A DNA stretch of 64,000 nucleotides from CALJDF01 sp038121105 (GTDB lineage Bacteria; Pseudomonadota; Alphaproteobacteria; SHVP01). The notes below the pieces were generated by a model. It did not search any database, was not told where the DNA came from, and was given only the letters and a program-made list of their open reading frames with translations. A program made the position numbers and the translations under genes. This document shows positions 25,258-34,625 of the stretch, piece by piece (the stretch's first letter is position 1; every line of letters begins with the position of its first letter). The stretch is from the NCBI GenBank assembly GCA_038121105.1, contig JAYONB010000007.1:1-64000 (forward strand), written 5' to 3'.

Positions 25258-27078
25258 ATGTGCGGTGTCCTAGCTCTATTCCTCAACCGCCCACTCACTG
25301 AGACGGACATAAGATCGGCCCGGACGGCAACTCAGGCATTGGCCCACAGAGGGCCGGACGATTTCGGGGAATGGATGGATGAGGAGGGGGGCGTCTACTT
25401 GGGGCATCGTCGCCTGGCGATCATTGACCCTCATCCGCGCAGCCGTCAGCCGATGAGCGCCAACGGTTTGGTGATTTCATTCAACGGGGAGATCTACAAT
25501 TTTCGGCAGCTACGGCAGCAACTTCTCGAACGGAACGTGGAAGGTCTACGAACCGATGGCGACACCGAGATTCTCGTTCGCGCATTATCAACTTGGGGCC
25601 TGTCGGAAACCCTGGATCGAATTGACGGGATGTTTGCGTTTGTTACTTGGGACGGCCGCTCGGGCTCGATCGCGGTAGATCCCTTTGGCGAGAAACCCCT
25701 ATTCGTTCTCGATTTCAAAAGCGGCATCGCCGTGTCGTCTGAGATCACGCCGCTTGAGAACTTTGCTCGCTTGGAAAGGGATCTGGACCCAGGCTCTACC
25801 GCCATGTTTATGAGCCTTGGCTGCTACCGCGCGCCACAGACGGCGTATACCAACGTGACCAAAGTACCGGCTGCCGGATGGGCGACAATCGAACATGGTC
25901 GAATTATCGCTCAGGGCCGCTATTGGAAACCTCCGATCCCTGAGGCACGGAGCACGTCGGTTCAACCGTTAGCCACCGCTGAACTCGATGAATTGCATGA
26001 AGCGCTCGTCAATTCGGTCGGTTCGCGCCTGATCTCCGATGTTCCGGTTGCGTTATTTCTTTCCAGCGGCATCGATTCGTCCCTCGTCGCTGCGATTACT
26101 TCGCGGGACCACAAGCAGGCACCCACCTGTTTCACAGTTTCTGCCCAAGGCCAGCCGGAAGATGAGACGCAAGAAGCAGCGAGAATCGCTAGAGCACTAG
26201 ATCTTCCGCATCGAAGCGTTCTGGTTGAACGATCCGATGAAGAGACTATTGATGAACTGGTTACGCTTTTTGGTATGCCATCTAGCAATACAACGGCGTT
26301 TGAAGTCCGACGAATTGCTCGTGCCCTCGGAGGCGACTACAAGGTGGCGCTCACCGGAATCGGTGGCGACGAAGTCACCGCTGGTTATTCTAAGTACGAA
26401 CATTTCTACGGGCGCGAGGCATGGTTGACCTTGCCGCGGCTATCCAGACGGATAGCAGGAGCCGTCACATCAGCTCTTCCCGACTCCAACAGACTGTCGT
26501 TGGCTGCTCTGCAGTTCGCAACGAGAGATTACGAACAGTACTTGTCGATAAAGAACTTCCCAGCGTTACGCTGGCTACGAGAGCTACCTGGATTCAGTGC
26601 TTGGGCATCGAGCATGTTCTCCAGAACTCACAAAGCTCCATTCCTCGATGTTTGGGACGACGAGCTGGCCAACGGACTCGCTGACGAACACAACCTCATG
26701 TACGACCACGCCAGCATGCGTGAAAGTGTTGAACTGAGGGCACCGTTCCTATCTCGCGAACTGGTAGAGGTAGTCGCAAAATCGGATGCACGTGCCTTTG
26801 TCGCCTTCGGGCAAAAGAGCGTCCTCCGGAGCATCTTGAACCGGTATCTTCCCACGGACCTCACAGACCAACCAAAAATGGGCTTCCGTCATCCCGAGGC
26901 AAACACTAACCGTGAACTGTCTGGGCCCGTGCCAAAAGTTGAGGCAATCGACCGTCATCGGGTTGCGAGCGCCTGGAAGCACCGGAAAGAACACCCGGGT
27001 TGGGCCCGAATAGCGCTCCGCGTCCTAGCCCTGGAGGCGTTCGAGCGACACGCATCCGCGACCAGCGTCCTACGGTAA
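25258..27078 (+). CDS. asnB: Asparagine synthetase B-like glutamine amidotransferase 1
   Basis: From MCGVLALF at 25258 the product has 606 residues. Cys2 is the glutaminase nucleophile of class II amidotransferases; LAHRGPDDFGEW and the HRRLAIID loop follow. The synthetase domain has the ATP pyrophosphatase loop LFLSSGIDSSLVAA (near 270) and GIGGDEVTAGYSKYE. AsnB-like proteins in glycan loci are thought to form carboxamides on uronic or ulosonic acids rather than asparagine. The long upstream extension of the frame overlaps the FkbM gene and is not used because Cys must follow the initiator Met. It lies just upstream of pseB. Confidence 0.85.
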   Translation: MCGVLALFLNRPLTETDIRSARTATQALAHRGPDDFGEWMDEEGGVYLGHRRLAIIDPHPRSRQPMSANGLVISFNGEIYNFRQLRQQLLERNVEGLRTDGDTEILVRALSTWGLSETLDRIDGMFAFVTWDGRSGSIAVDPFGEKPLFVLDFKSGIAVSSEITPLENFARLERDLDPGSTAMFMSLGCYRAPQTAYTNVTKVPAAGWATIEHGRIIAQGRYWKPPIPEARSTSVQPLATAELDELHEALVNSVGSRLISDVPVALFLSSGIDSSLVAAITSRDHKQAPTCFTVSAQGQPEDETQEAARIARALDLPHRSVLVERSDEETIDELVTLFGMPSSNTTAFEVRRIARALGGDYKVALTGIGGDEVTAGYSKYEHFYGREAWLTLPRLSRRIAGAVTSALPDSNRLSLAALQFATRDYEQYLSIKNFPALRWLRELPGFSAWASSMFSRTHKAPFLDVWDDELANGLADEHNLMYDHASMRESVELRAPFLSRELVEVVAKSDARAFVAFGQKSVLRSILNRYLPTDLTDQPKMGFRHPEANTNRELSGPVPKVEAIDRHRVASAWKHRKEHPGWARIALRVLALEAFERHASATSVLR

Positions 27079-27107
27079 CAAAAAGCAACGAGTTTGGATA
27101 TCCCACC

Positions 27108-28160
27108 ATGAGCAATACCGCCGGCTCCCAGAATATGCCTTTCGCCCCTTGGGCCGACCTTAACGACAAGACGATCTTGATCAGCGGCGGAACTGGTTCG
27201 TTCGGACAGCATTTTGTCCGAACTGTACTAAATCACGCGCAACCGAGGCGCCTGGTGATCTTCTCGCGTGATGAGTTGAAGCAAGTAGAGATGGAGTCTG
27301 ACCTATCACGGCACCCCAGAAGCGACGTATTGCGTTTCTTTCTTGGCGACGTCCGAGACCAGGACAGATTGGACATGGCGCTCCGCGGAATCGACTATGT
27401 TGTTCACGCGGCGGCGCTAAAGCACGTGACCAAAGCGGAATACGACCCCTTTGAATGCATTCGCACGAACGTCATTGGTGCCGAAAACATTGTCCGCGCG
27501 TCGATCAGGGCTGGTGTAAAGCGCGTTATCGCACTGTCGACAGATAAGGCGGCAAATCCCGCCAACCTCTACGGAGCTAGCAAGCTCGCTGCCGACAAAA
27601 TATTTGTCGCTGCGAACAGTCTGGCAGGTCACGACGGAACTCGGTTCGCCGTTGTTCGTTACGGCAACGTAATCGGCTCACGCGGAAGCGTCGTTCCCTT
27701 CTTCCGCCGCCTTCTCGCTCAAGGCGCAGAATCGCTACCCATCACGCACCCAGATATGACCCGCTTTTGGATCACGTTGGATCAAGGTGTTGGCCTGGTC
27801 AATTCGTCTTTGGAGGCGATGCAGGGCGGAGAAATATTTGTACCCAAGATACCAAGCATGAAGATTACGGAGCTTGCTCGGGCGATCGCGCCGAACGTGC
27901 CACTAAATGTTGTTGGAATTCGGCCCGGCGAAAAACTGCATGAAGTACTAGTTACCGAGGATGAAGGCCGCTCCGCAGTGGAGACAGAGGATCGCATTAT
28001 CATCAATCCAGCGTTTTCGTTTTGGGCTGGAAACAAGAACAAGATCGAAGGAGCCACCAACGTTCCCGACGGATTTCGGTATGCGAGCGACACCAATACC
28101 GAGTGGCTGAACGAAATATCGTTACTCGCCCTGCTGGATGATTCCAAAAATGCCCACTGA
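27108..28160 (+). CDS. pseB: UDP-N-acetylglucosamine 4,6-dehydratase, PseB-like
   Basis: A 350-residue extended SDR. It shows ILISGGTGSFGQHFV (23-37), VVHAAALKHVTKAEYDPFECIRTNV in two conserved pieces, and LSTDKAANPANLYGASK with the YxxxK pair near residues 155-159. This is the hallmark of PseB/FlaA1-type inverting 4,6-dehydratases, which turn UDP-GlcNAc into the 4-keto-6-deoxy-L-arabino sugar, the first step to pseudaminic acid. The start at 27108 is chosen because upstream codons overlap asnB. It is followed by pseC with a short overlap. Confidence 0.88.
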   Translation: MSNTAGSQNMPFAPWADLNDKTILISGGTGSFGQHFVRTVLNHAQPRRLVIFSRDELKQVEMESDLSRHPRSDVLRFFLGDVRDQDRLDMALRGIDYVVHAAALKHVTKAEYDPFECIRTNVIGAENIVRASIRAGVKRVIALSTDKAANPANLYGASKLAADKIFVAANSLAGHDGTRFAVVRYGNVIGSRGSVVPFFRRLLAQGAESLPITHPDMTRFWITLDQGVGLVNSSLEAMQGGEIFVPKIPSMKITELARAIAPNVPLNVVGIRPGEKLHEVLVTEDEGRSAVETEDRIIINPAFSFWAGNKNKIEGATNVPDGFRYASDTNTEWLNEISLLALLDDSKNAH

Positions 28161-29370
28161 GCGTCACTTGAGCTCCTACGCGACCCCCGACATCACCGAG
28201 GAAGATATCGCGGCGGTCGTAAGTGTACTGCAAAGCGGATGGCTTACGACGGGCCCAACCGTTGATCGCCTAGAGCAGGCATTCACCAAGACAGTCGCGG
28301 CGCGCAACGCGGTCGCCTGTTCAAGCGGCACTGCGGCATTGCACTTAGCCTACCGTGCGCTAGGGATCGGTCCGGGCGACACCGTCATCGTACCCGTCGT
28401 GACCTTCGTCGCCACTGCCAGCGCAGCGATCTTATGTGGCGCACGTGTTGTTTTCGCCGACGTCGACTCGGAGACCGGCCTGTGCACAAGTGAAACAATC
28501 CGAGAGGCAGTGGACCGGGCACGATCGGATGGTCACCGAGTCAAAGCTATAACGCCGGTTCATCTCAACGGACAATCCGTCAACATGGCCGCAATAGGTT
28601 GCTATGCTCGGGACGAAGAATTGTTCTGTGTTGAAGATGCTTGCCACGCAGTTGGCGGGCTCCAAGCGACTTCGGGCGGGACCGCAAAGCCAGTTGGCAG
28701 TTGCAGCGATAGCGATGTTGCAGTTTTCTCATTTCACGCTGTCAAAACAGTTGCCGGCGGCGAAGGGGGTATGCTGACCTGCAATGACATGGAGGTTGCG
28801 CGACGCGCCCGCGTAGGGCGGAATCATGGGATACTGCGCGATCCCGACACCTTCGCTCGTTCAAAGTACAGCCACGACCAAACAGGCGCTCCGAATCCGT
28901 GGTACTACGAAGTAGGGCAGCCGGGTTTCAACTATCGCCTGAGCGACATCCACGCGGTGCTCGCTCTAAGCCAGCTAAATCGTCTTGAGGAGTCGGTTCG
29001 CGAGAGGAGCAAAATCGTTGCCGCCTATGAGGAAGCAATCTCATCAGGTGGCGATATGGTTCGGCCCATTGGTCGGATAGCGGGCGGGCAAACAGCATGG
29101 CACCTAAACCCAGTACTCATTAACTTCGGCGTTACGAAGCGCGACCGTGCCTATGTAATGAAACATCTGGCTCAACACGGAATTGGCACTCAGGTTCATT
29201 ACATGCCGCTCGATCTGCATCCGGCCTTCCAATTAGATCGAGAGGCGTCGCCTATGCCCGGCGGCAAAGGGTATTACGATCGCGTTCTAAGCCTGCCTTT
29301 ACACGGTTTGATGCGCCCCGACGACGTTGAGCAGGTCGTGACCCGCCTCCTCGAATCACTTCACGGATAG
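28138..29370 (+). CDS. pseC: PseC-like sugar 4-aminotransferase (DegT/DnrJ/EryC1)
   Basis: A 410-residue PLP enzyme. It has GWLTTGPTVDRLEQAF at the start, the AVACSSGTAALHLAYRAL cofactor region, EDACHAVGG with the PLP-binding Asp, and the Schiff-base Lys in FSFHAVKTVAGGEGGML (about 203). The pattern is that of PseC, which aminates the 4-keto sugar from PseB to UDP-4-amino-4,6-dideoxy-N-acetyl-L-altrosamine. The start may be 28138 or the Met at 28150; both overlap pseB, indicating coupling. Confidence 0.85.
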   Translation: MIPKMPTERHLSSYATPDITEEDIAAVVSVLQSGWLTTGPTVDRLEQAFTKTVAARNAVACSSGTAALHLAYRALGIGPGDTVIVPVVTFVATASAAILCGARVVFADVDSETGLCTSETIREAVDRARSDGHRVKAITPVHLNGQSVNMAAIGCYARDEELFCVEDACHAVGGLQATSGGTAKPVGSCSDSDVAVFSFHAVKTVAGGEGGMLTCNDMEVARRARVGRNHGILRDPDTFARSKYSHDQTGAPNPWYYEVGQPGFNYRLSDIHAVLALSQLNRLEESVRERSKIVAAYEEAISSGGDMVRPIGRIAGGQTAWHLNPVLINFGVTKRDRAYVMKHLAQHGIGTQVHYMPLDLHPAFQLDREASPMPGGKGYYDRVLSLPLHGLMRPDDVEQVVTRLLESLHG

Positions 29371-29382
29371 GCAGCTCTGCCA

Positions 29383-31233
29383 ATGTGCGGCATCTTCGTC
29401 GTCTACAATCCAAAGGGCCTGCGCGGAGATTTGAATCGGTACTGTGAGGGCCTGCGGACCCTGACGCATCGTGGTCCGGACGACGAGGGCTATTACATTG
29501 ATGAGCAAATATTCATAGGCCATCGACGCCTCAGTATTCTCGATCTATCGCGCGCGGGTCGGCAGCCGATGATATCTTCCGATGGCAATACGGTTCTTGC
29601 GTTCAACGGTCAGATATACAATCACCTTGAACTTCGTGCGGCACTAGAGAGTCGCGGTCATCGCTTTGTCTCACGGTCTGATACTGAGACACTACTCGCG
29701 GCTTTCATCGAATTCGGCCCAGGAGTGTTTGAGCGCCTCCGCGGCATGTGGGCTGTGGTGATCTGGCAGGTGCGCGAGCGCCAACTATGGCTCAGCCGCG
29801 ACAGGTTGGGCATGAAGCCGCTTTTCGTATACCACGGGGCCGAAACGGTGCTGGCCTCCGAGCCAAAGGCGATCATTCATTATGATCGGCAGTCTGCGAC
29901 CCTCGATGAACGATCGGCCGCGCGTTATTTGGCAAGAGGTTGGACTGACGACGACGACAACACGTTTTTCAGGGAAATAAAGAGCTTCCCTCCGGCGTCC
30001 TTCAGCCGAACTAGCGACGGAGTGTTCGGCGATCCAGTCCGTTTTTGGAATCTGGCTTTCGACGGAACAGCCAATCATAACGTAGACACCTTGAGAGACG
30101 CGATCGAAGACTCCGTAAGCCGCCATCTTCAATCCGACGTTCCGGTGGCCGTCACGCTTAGTGGGGGGATGGACAGCTCGACTGTCGCGTGTTTTGCCGC
30201 AAGAGTCAGATCGGCTCAGAACGTACATGCCTTCAGCGTCATAGCTCCCAACACACCCGATGAATCAGAATTCATCAACAAGACGGTCCATGAGACGAGG
30301 ATGTCGCACACCTATCTCCGGATCGACGACCTCGATCATGAAGGGATGATTGACGAGGTAGTCGCTGCGAACGACGCGCCGCCAGTTTCGTCGAGTCAGG
30401 TCTTTCAGGCGGGATTGCGAAAAGCAATCGCCAACGAAGGATTCAAGGTAGTGCTTGTTGGTGAAGGAGGTGACGAGGTGCTGGGTGGTTACGCACTCAT
30501 GCTTCCTATCTTCATTTACTCCCTAATACTGTCTGGTCAATTCATTCGCGCAGCTCGCGCTTTAGCCGGGGCACGGGATCTGATGGGAGAAAGCCGGTGG
30601 ACAACTCTTCGACGGGTATTGAGTTTCGCGCAATCCGGTATTGGTGGGCGCACTTATCAGGTCTCACGACATGGCTATTCCCTCCTGTCCGAACAATTCG
30701 CCGACTCTGATTCCGGCATGTTTCCAGCCACGGACTATTCTGCAGCCAAACGGATGCCGGTCGGCCGACCTTATTACAGGGAGGTCTTGGACCGGTTTCG
30801 GGTTGATATCGGGTCAATTCTCAGAGTGGAAGACCGCTCGGGCATGGCGCAGGGGCTCGAGGTTAGGCCTCCGCTGCTGGATCATGAGTTAATCGAGTCT
30901 GCCTGGCGGTATCCTTTTCGCGAGTTCATGCGGAGCGGCACGAACAAGAACCTTATGCGCAAAGCACTAAAAGGTATCGTCCCAGACAAAATCGTTGACT
31001 TCCGCCGAAAAATACCGCGGCCTGGAAACACGAGCCACCTGGTCAGTGAAAGGCTCCGTGCCGCCGTGAGGCAACACGCACAGAATCCACCAGCAGCGCT
31101 AAAGCCGATTTTGGAAAATGATCTCGGCAAGATGTTCGAAGAAGACCTTGCCAGCGCTTCACCACACCGCCTCCCGGTTTGGTTTCGATTTTACGCTTTG
31201 TCTAGGTGGGCAGAGCTGCGGCTACCGAACTGA
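29383..31233 (+). CDS. asnB: Asparagine synthetase B-like glutamine amidotransferase 2
   Basis: A 616-residue class II amidotransferase with Cys2 in MCGIFVVYNP, LTHRGPDDEGYY, and FIGHRRLSILDLS. The synthetase half has VTLSGGMDSSTVACF and VGEGGDEVLGGYALM, with the full SGG-x-DSS loop (the first paralogue has SSGIDSS). It is clearly diverged from the 25258 copy, so the two are paralogues with probably different acceptors rather than a recent duplication. It sits between pseC and an unknown capsule-type protein. Likely role: amidation of a carboxyl group of a sugar acid. Confidence 0.85.
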   Translation: MCGIFVVYNPKGLRGDLNRYCEGLRTLTHRGPDDEGYYIDEQIFIGHRRLSILDLSRAGRQPMISSDGNTVLAFNGQIYNHLELRAALESRGHRFVSRSDTETLLAAFIEFGPGVFERLRGMWAVVIWQVRERQLWLSRDRLGMKPLFVYHGAETVLASEPKAIIHYDRQSATLDERSAARYLARGWTDDDDNTFFREIKSFPPASFSRTSDGVFGDPVRFWNLAFDGTANHNVDTLRDAIEDSVSRHLQSDVPVAVTLSGGMDSSTVACFAARVRSAQNVHAFSVIAPNTPDESEFINKTVHETRMSHTYLRIDDLDHEGMIDEVVAANDAPPVSSSQVFQAGLRKAIANEGFKVVLVGEGGDEVLGGYALMLPIFIYSLILSGQFIRAARALAGARDLMGESRWTTLRRVLSFAQSGIGGRTYQVSRHGYSLLSEQFADSDSGMFPATDYSAAKRMPVGRPYYREVLDRFRVDIGSILRVEDRSGMAQGLEVRPPLLDHELIESAWRYPFREFMRSGTNKNLMRKALKGIVPDKIVDFRRKIPRPGNTSHLVSERLRAAVRQHAQNPPAALKPILENDLGKMFEEDLASASPHRLPVWFRFYALSRWAELRLPN

Positions 31234-31234
31234 A

Positions 31235-32776
31235 ATGGAGGGTACTCTGGCACTTCGCCTCAGACCCGACTTGGTTGACGAAAAGCAAATCGATCGCCTC
31301 CGCTGGCCAATCCACTATCCGAGTTTTGGGCGCGTGATCCGGGATATTGTGAACCAGTATCACGAAGCTTCCATTTCGATGGCACCAAGTGACGGCCGCG
31401 ACGCACTCTTGCTTGGCGGCCTCTATGCGCTCATCAGCTACGTCTGGTTGGCGGATGAAGCCAGGGCTATCTCCGGCGGCAATGCCGAAGGAATGAACGT
31501 CTTGGGGCTATCCGCGGCAGGCAAATATATTGCTGGCGCGACAGATCGGCCACCGCCCGAGATTAGCCGTTCGCTCATGATCACTCGAAAACTGCCGTTG
31601 GCAAGGCTTCGCTCGCTCAAAGTAAACCTCGCGCACTCGTCGCTGCGGCGAGGTGCATGGCGCCCTGGTCGTACAACGACAACAACCTGGAGCCGAATGG
31701 TGGAGGAGTTCGGAGGGGAGACCGGACGCTCAATCAGTTTTAGGTATCCGCAAACGATTCTCCCCAAGCAGACGCCTGTACCGCAAAGAGAGCTCCGCTC
31801 GAACGAAGGTGCAAGGACGCTTGCAGCGATTTTTCGCCGACCGATTGGACTTACCGACGAGATTGCAGGGCGACTCGAGGAACTCGTGCAGCGCGAAATC
31901 CACTATTCAATTTGTCGCGCCGAAGAAGATCTCGACCTCCTGGACGCCAGTCACTCTCGGTTCGCTGACATATGGAGCGGATCGGGTGGCAACTATGCAT
32001 CGCGGTTGATTGGCATGCATCAACTGCGCACCGATCAAGATCTAACGCGATTTTCCCATGGAGGAATGCCGAACTTGCTATTCGAGTTCAATGTTCCCGA
32101 CGCCTTAATCGACTTAGTAGTATCTACGAAGTATGTCTTTCCCAATGCCGCAGTCGCCTCTCTCGCCAAGCAGAGTGGGTTACTAAACCGACTTCCGAAT
32201 GGTCACACGGTCGAAGGGCTGATGCTTCGCGATGCCCCACCGAGCGGCCGGGCGCAACGGGCGCAACCCTCGCCAATCAGGGTGATGTATGCACCCTCCT
32301 TCTATCGAGAGGGAGTGCAGTTTCTCGCTCCTTTTGTTTCCGATCCTGTCTACCGAATATGGCAAAGGCGTTTATCAGATGCTTTATCCCTCCAACGCGG
32401 CGTATCTGTAGTCCTCAAGCCGCATCCTGAAGGTCCCCAGTACCCCTTACCCATGTCAGCCGACGAGATTGTAGACGACCGCTCGTTTGAACAGGCCTTT
32501 CTGGACGCGGACGTTCTCATATTTGACTATCTTCAGACGTCAACATTGGCATCCGCGCTTCGTTCCAACAAGGGGATCGTCATACTCGATCTCATGGGCC
32601 AAGCATTTCTGCCTGAGCTTGCCGAGCAGGTGTGCGAGCGATGCAGCCTTGTTGAACTGGAGTATGACAGTCAGAACCTGCCCATGGTGTCCGGATCTGC
32701 GCTATCGGAAGCAATATGGCGCAGACCATCGAGAGATAGCATAAATTTTTTTCATAGCCTGTTCGGACAGAGGTAG
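31235..32776 (+). CDS. Surface-carbohydrate biosynthesis protein, GT-B-like, function unknown
   Basis: A 513-residue protein from Met at 31235, directly after the second asnB stop. No specific family is recognised. The C-terminal third has RVMYAPSFYREG, then VSVVLKPHPEGPQYP and DADVLIFDYLQTSTLASAL, which resembles the nucleotide-sugar binding half of CDP-glycerol/capsule polymerase-like GT-B enzymes (KPHP motif). The N-terminal 300 residues are basic and largely helical. It is a candidate glycosyltransferase for a NulO residue, on context alone. Confidence 0.5.
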   Translation: MEGTLALRLRPDLVDEKQIDRLRWPIHYPSFGRVIRDIVNQYHEASISMAPSDGRDALLLGGLYALISYVWLADEARAISGGNAEGMNVLGLSAAGKYIAGATDRPPPEISRSLMITRKLPLARLRSLKVNLAHSSLRRGAWRPGRTTTTTWSRMVEEFGGETGRSISFRYPQTILPKQTPVPQRELRSNEGARTLAAIFRRPIGLTDEIAGRLEELVQREIHYSICRAEEDLDLLDASHSRFADIWSGSGGNYASRLIGMHQLRTDQDLTRFSHGGMPNLLFEFNVPDALIDLVVSTKYVFPNAAVASLAKQSGLLNRLPNGHTVEGLMLRDAPPSGRAQRAQPSPIRVMYAPSFYREGVQFLAPFVSDPVYRIWQRRLSDALSLQRGVSVVLKPHPEGPQYPLPMSADEIVDDRSFEQAFLDADVLIFDYLQTSTLASALRSNKGIVILDLMGQAFLPELAEQVCERCSLVELEYDSQNLPMVSGSALSEAIWRRPSRDSINFFHSLFGQR

Positions 32777-32816
32777 CCGGCCACCGCTTAACATTCTGTA
32801 AAGCAGAGAGAGTTCA

Positions 32817-33989
32817 ATGAAACAGTGCACAAAATGCCTAAACCCCGAAACTGCCGAGTCGATCAGCTTTGACACAGGAGGCGTCTGCTCGGTTTGTCAG
32901 CACATCGAATACAAGACAACTGAGGTCGATTGGGAAGCCCGGGATCGTGAGTTCGACGAGCTGCTCGAACAATACCGGGGAAGAAGTGATTATGATTGCA
33001 TCGTGCCGTTTTCGGGCGGCAAGGACTCGACCTTTGCGTTGTGGTACCTGGTGGTCAAGAAGCAATTGAAGCCGCTCGTCGTTCGCTTCGACCACAGCTT
33101 CTTCCGAAGCAAAGTAAACGAAAACACTGCTCGAACCATTCGCTCACTCGGGGTCGATATGGTGCAGTTCACACCTAACTGGCAGGTAGTTCGCAAGCTG
33201 ATGTTTGAGTCGCTGAAGCGTCGCGGAGATTTCTGTTGGCACTGTCATACCGGAATACACACCTACCCGATGTGGGAAGCTATTCGCAGAGACGTACCTC
33301 TTGTTCTTTACGGAGAGAAGGCCGAATACGATTCTTTCTACGAGAATTTTGATGACGAATGGGAGAACGATGAACGGCGATTCAACTTGAAAATCAACCT
33401 CGGTATTAACGCCGAAGATATGCTCGGAATGCTCGACGACACAGTGAGCGGGTATGCAGTCACAGAACGTGACCTTCGACCATATTCCTTTCCGCCGCGC
33501 AAACTTCTTAGAGAGAAGAAAGTTAACGGTCAGTTCCTAGGAAACTACATGCCCTGGGACCTCCCTAAACAGGTGGCTATCGTAAAATCAGAACTCGGCT
33601 GGGAAGGTGATGAAGTCGAGGGTGTTCCACCACGCTATGACTACGAAAAGATTGAATGCGTCATGCAAGGCGTTCGTGACTACCTGAAGTATCTCAAGCG
33701 CGGCGTTGGAAGGACCAATCACCTTGCATCCATCGACATTCGCTATGGCCGCCTTTCACGTGAAGAAGGAAAGAGTCTGGAGGACGAATACGACGGCCGT
33801 CGGCCTGCGGCATTAGATATCTTCCTCAAAGCAGTCGATATGTCGGAGGACGAGTTTCTCGATTTGGCACGAAACCATGTTGTCGCGCCGCGCGAACTAC
33901 CCTCGAACGAAGAACTCAAACAAAACCGGACCAACCGGATCCCCTGGGATTTTGATCAATGGTCGAAGATTGTTGAAACTGACAGCTGA
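32817..33989 (+). CDS. N-acetyl sugar amidotransferase (PseA/LegL/WbpG type)
   Basis: A 390-residue ATP-pyrophosphatase-fold enzyme. Cys pairs at the N-terminus (MKQCTKCLNP and CSVCQH) probably bind a metal. The PP-loop reads VPFSGGKDSTFALWYL near 65, and CWHCHTG is a further conserved Cys/His motif. This matches the N-acetyl-sugar amidotransferase family, which converts an N-acetyl group to acetamidino using ammonia. It is followed by HisH- and HisF-type genes, the usual ammonia-supply partners. AGAGAG precedes the ATG. It is expected to act on a nonulosonic acid or its precursor. Confidence 0.88.
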   Translation: MKQCTKCLNPETAESISFDTGGVCSVCQHIEYKTTEVDWEARDREFDELLEQYRGRSDYDCIVPFSGGKDSTFALWYLVVKKQLKPLVVRFDHSFFRSKVNENTARTIRSLGVDMVQFTPNWQVVRKLMFESLKRRGDFCWHCHTGIHTYPMWEAIRRDVPLVLYGEKAEYDSFYENFDDEWENDERRFNLKINLGINAEDMLGMLDDTVSGYAVTERDLRPYSFPPRKLLREKKVNGQFLGNYMPWDLPKQVAIVKSELGWEGDEVEGVPPRYDYEKIECVMQGVRDYLKYLKRGVGRTNHLASIDIRYGRLSREEGKSLEDEYDGRRPAALDIFLKAVDMSEDEFLDLARNHVVAPRELPSNEELKQNRTNRIPWDFDQWSKIVETDS

Positions 33990-34007
33990 GCGGCGGACCC
34001 ACACAAA

Positions 34008-34625
34008 ATGATCGGAATCGTTGATTACGGCGCGAGTAACTTGCGCTCGATTGAGAATGCTTTCGATCGCCTTGGCGAGGAATGCTCGATTGTCTCAGCG
34101 CCCGATCAAATCGTGAATTGCGATCGACTTGTCCTACCTGGAACCGGTGCTGCAGGTCCGGCAATTGGACGGCTTGCCGAGACAGGCCTCCTTGAGGCTC
34201 TAGACGAATTCTCGAGGCGCCACAGCAGGCCAATGCTCGGTATCTGCTTGGGAATGCAGTTGCTGGCGGAGACGCTAGATGAGTTTGGCGTTCACCGCGG
34301 TCTCGGATGGACCAGCGGACACACAGGTCCAATTGAACGCTTGATCAAGGGCCGAGTACCAGTACCCCACATGGGATGGGGTCTGGTTCATGTTTCGTCA
34401 GCCGGCTCGCTTCTCGGGTCAAGAGACGCATTCTATTACTTCGCCCATTCCAACATCCTGTTCCCATCCGACGATCGAGATATCGTCGGGACATCCGAAT
34501 ACCTGGTCGAATTCCCAGCGGCGGTACAGATCGGCTCAATTTTTGCCGTGCAATTCCACCCCGAGAAGAGCCAGCGCGCTGGCGAGATACTACTGGAACG
34601 TTTTGCGAAGTGGGACCCGAGTTGA
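34008..34625 (+). CDS. hisH: Imidazole glycerol phosphate synthase-type glutaminase subunit HisH
   Basis: A 205-residue class I glutamine amidotransferase. It starts IGIVDYGASNLRSIENAF, has the nucleophile Cys in LGICLGMQLLAE and the His/Glu pair in VQFHPEKSQRAGE. In surface-glycan loci HisH2/HisF2 pairs supply ammonia to the N-acetyl sugar amidotransferase rather than act in histidine synthesis; the position directly after that gene supports this. The stop overlaps the start of hisF. Confidence 0.88.
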   Translation: MIGIVDYGASNLRSIENAFDRLGEECSIVSAPDQIVNCDRLVLPGTGAAGPAIGRLAETGLLEALDEFSRRHSRPMLGICLGMQLLAETLDEFGVHRGLGWTSGHTGPIERLIKGRVPVPHMGWGLVHVSSAGSLLGSRDAFYYFAHSNILFPSDDRDIVGTSEYLVEFPAAVQIGSIFAVQFHPEKSQRAGEILLERFAKWDPS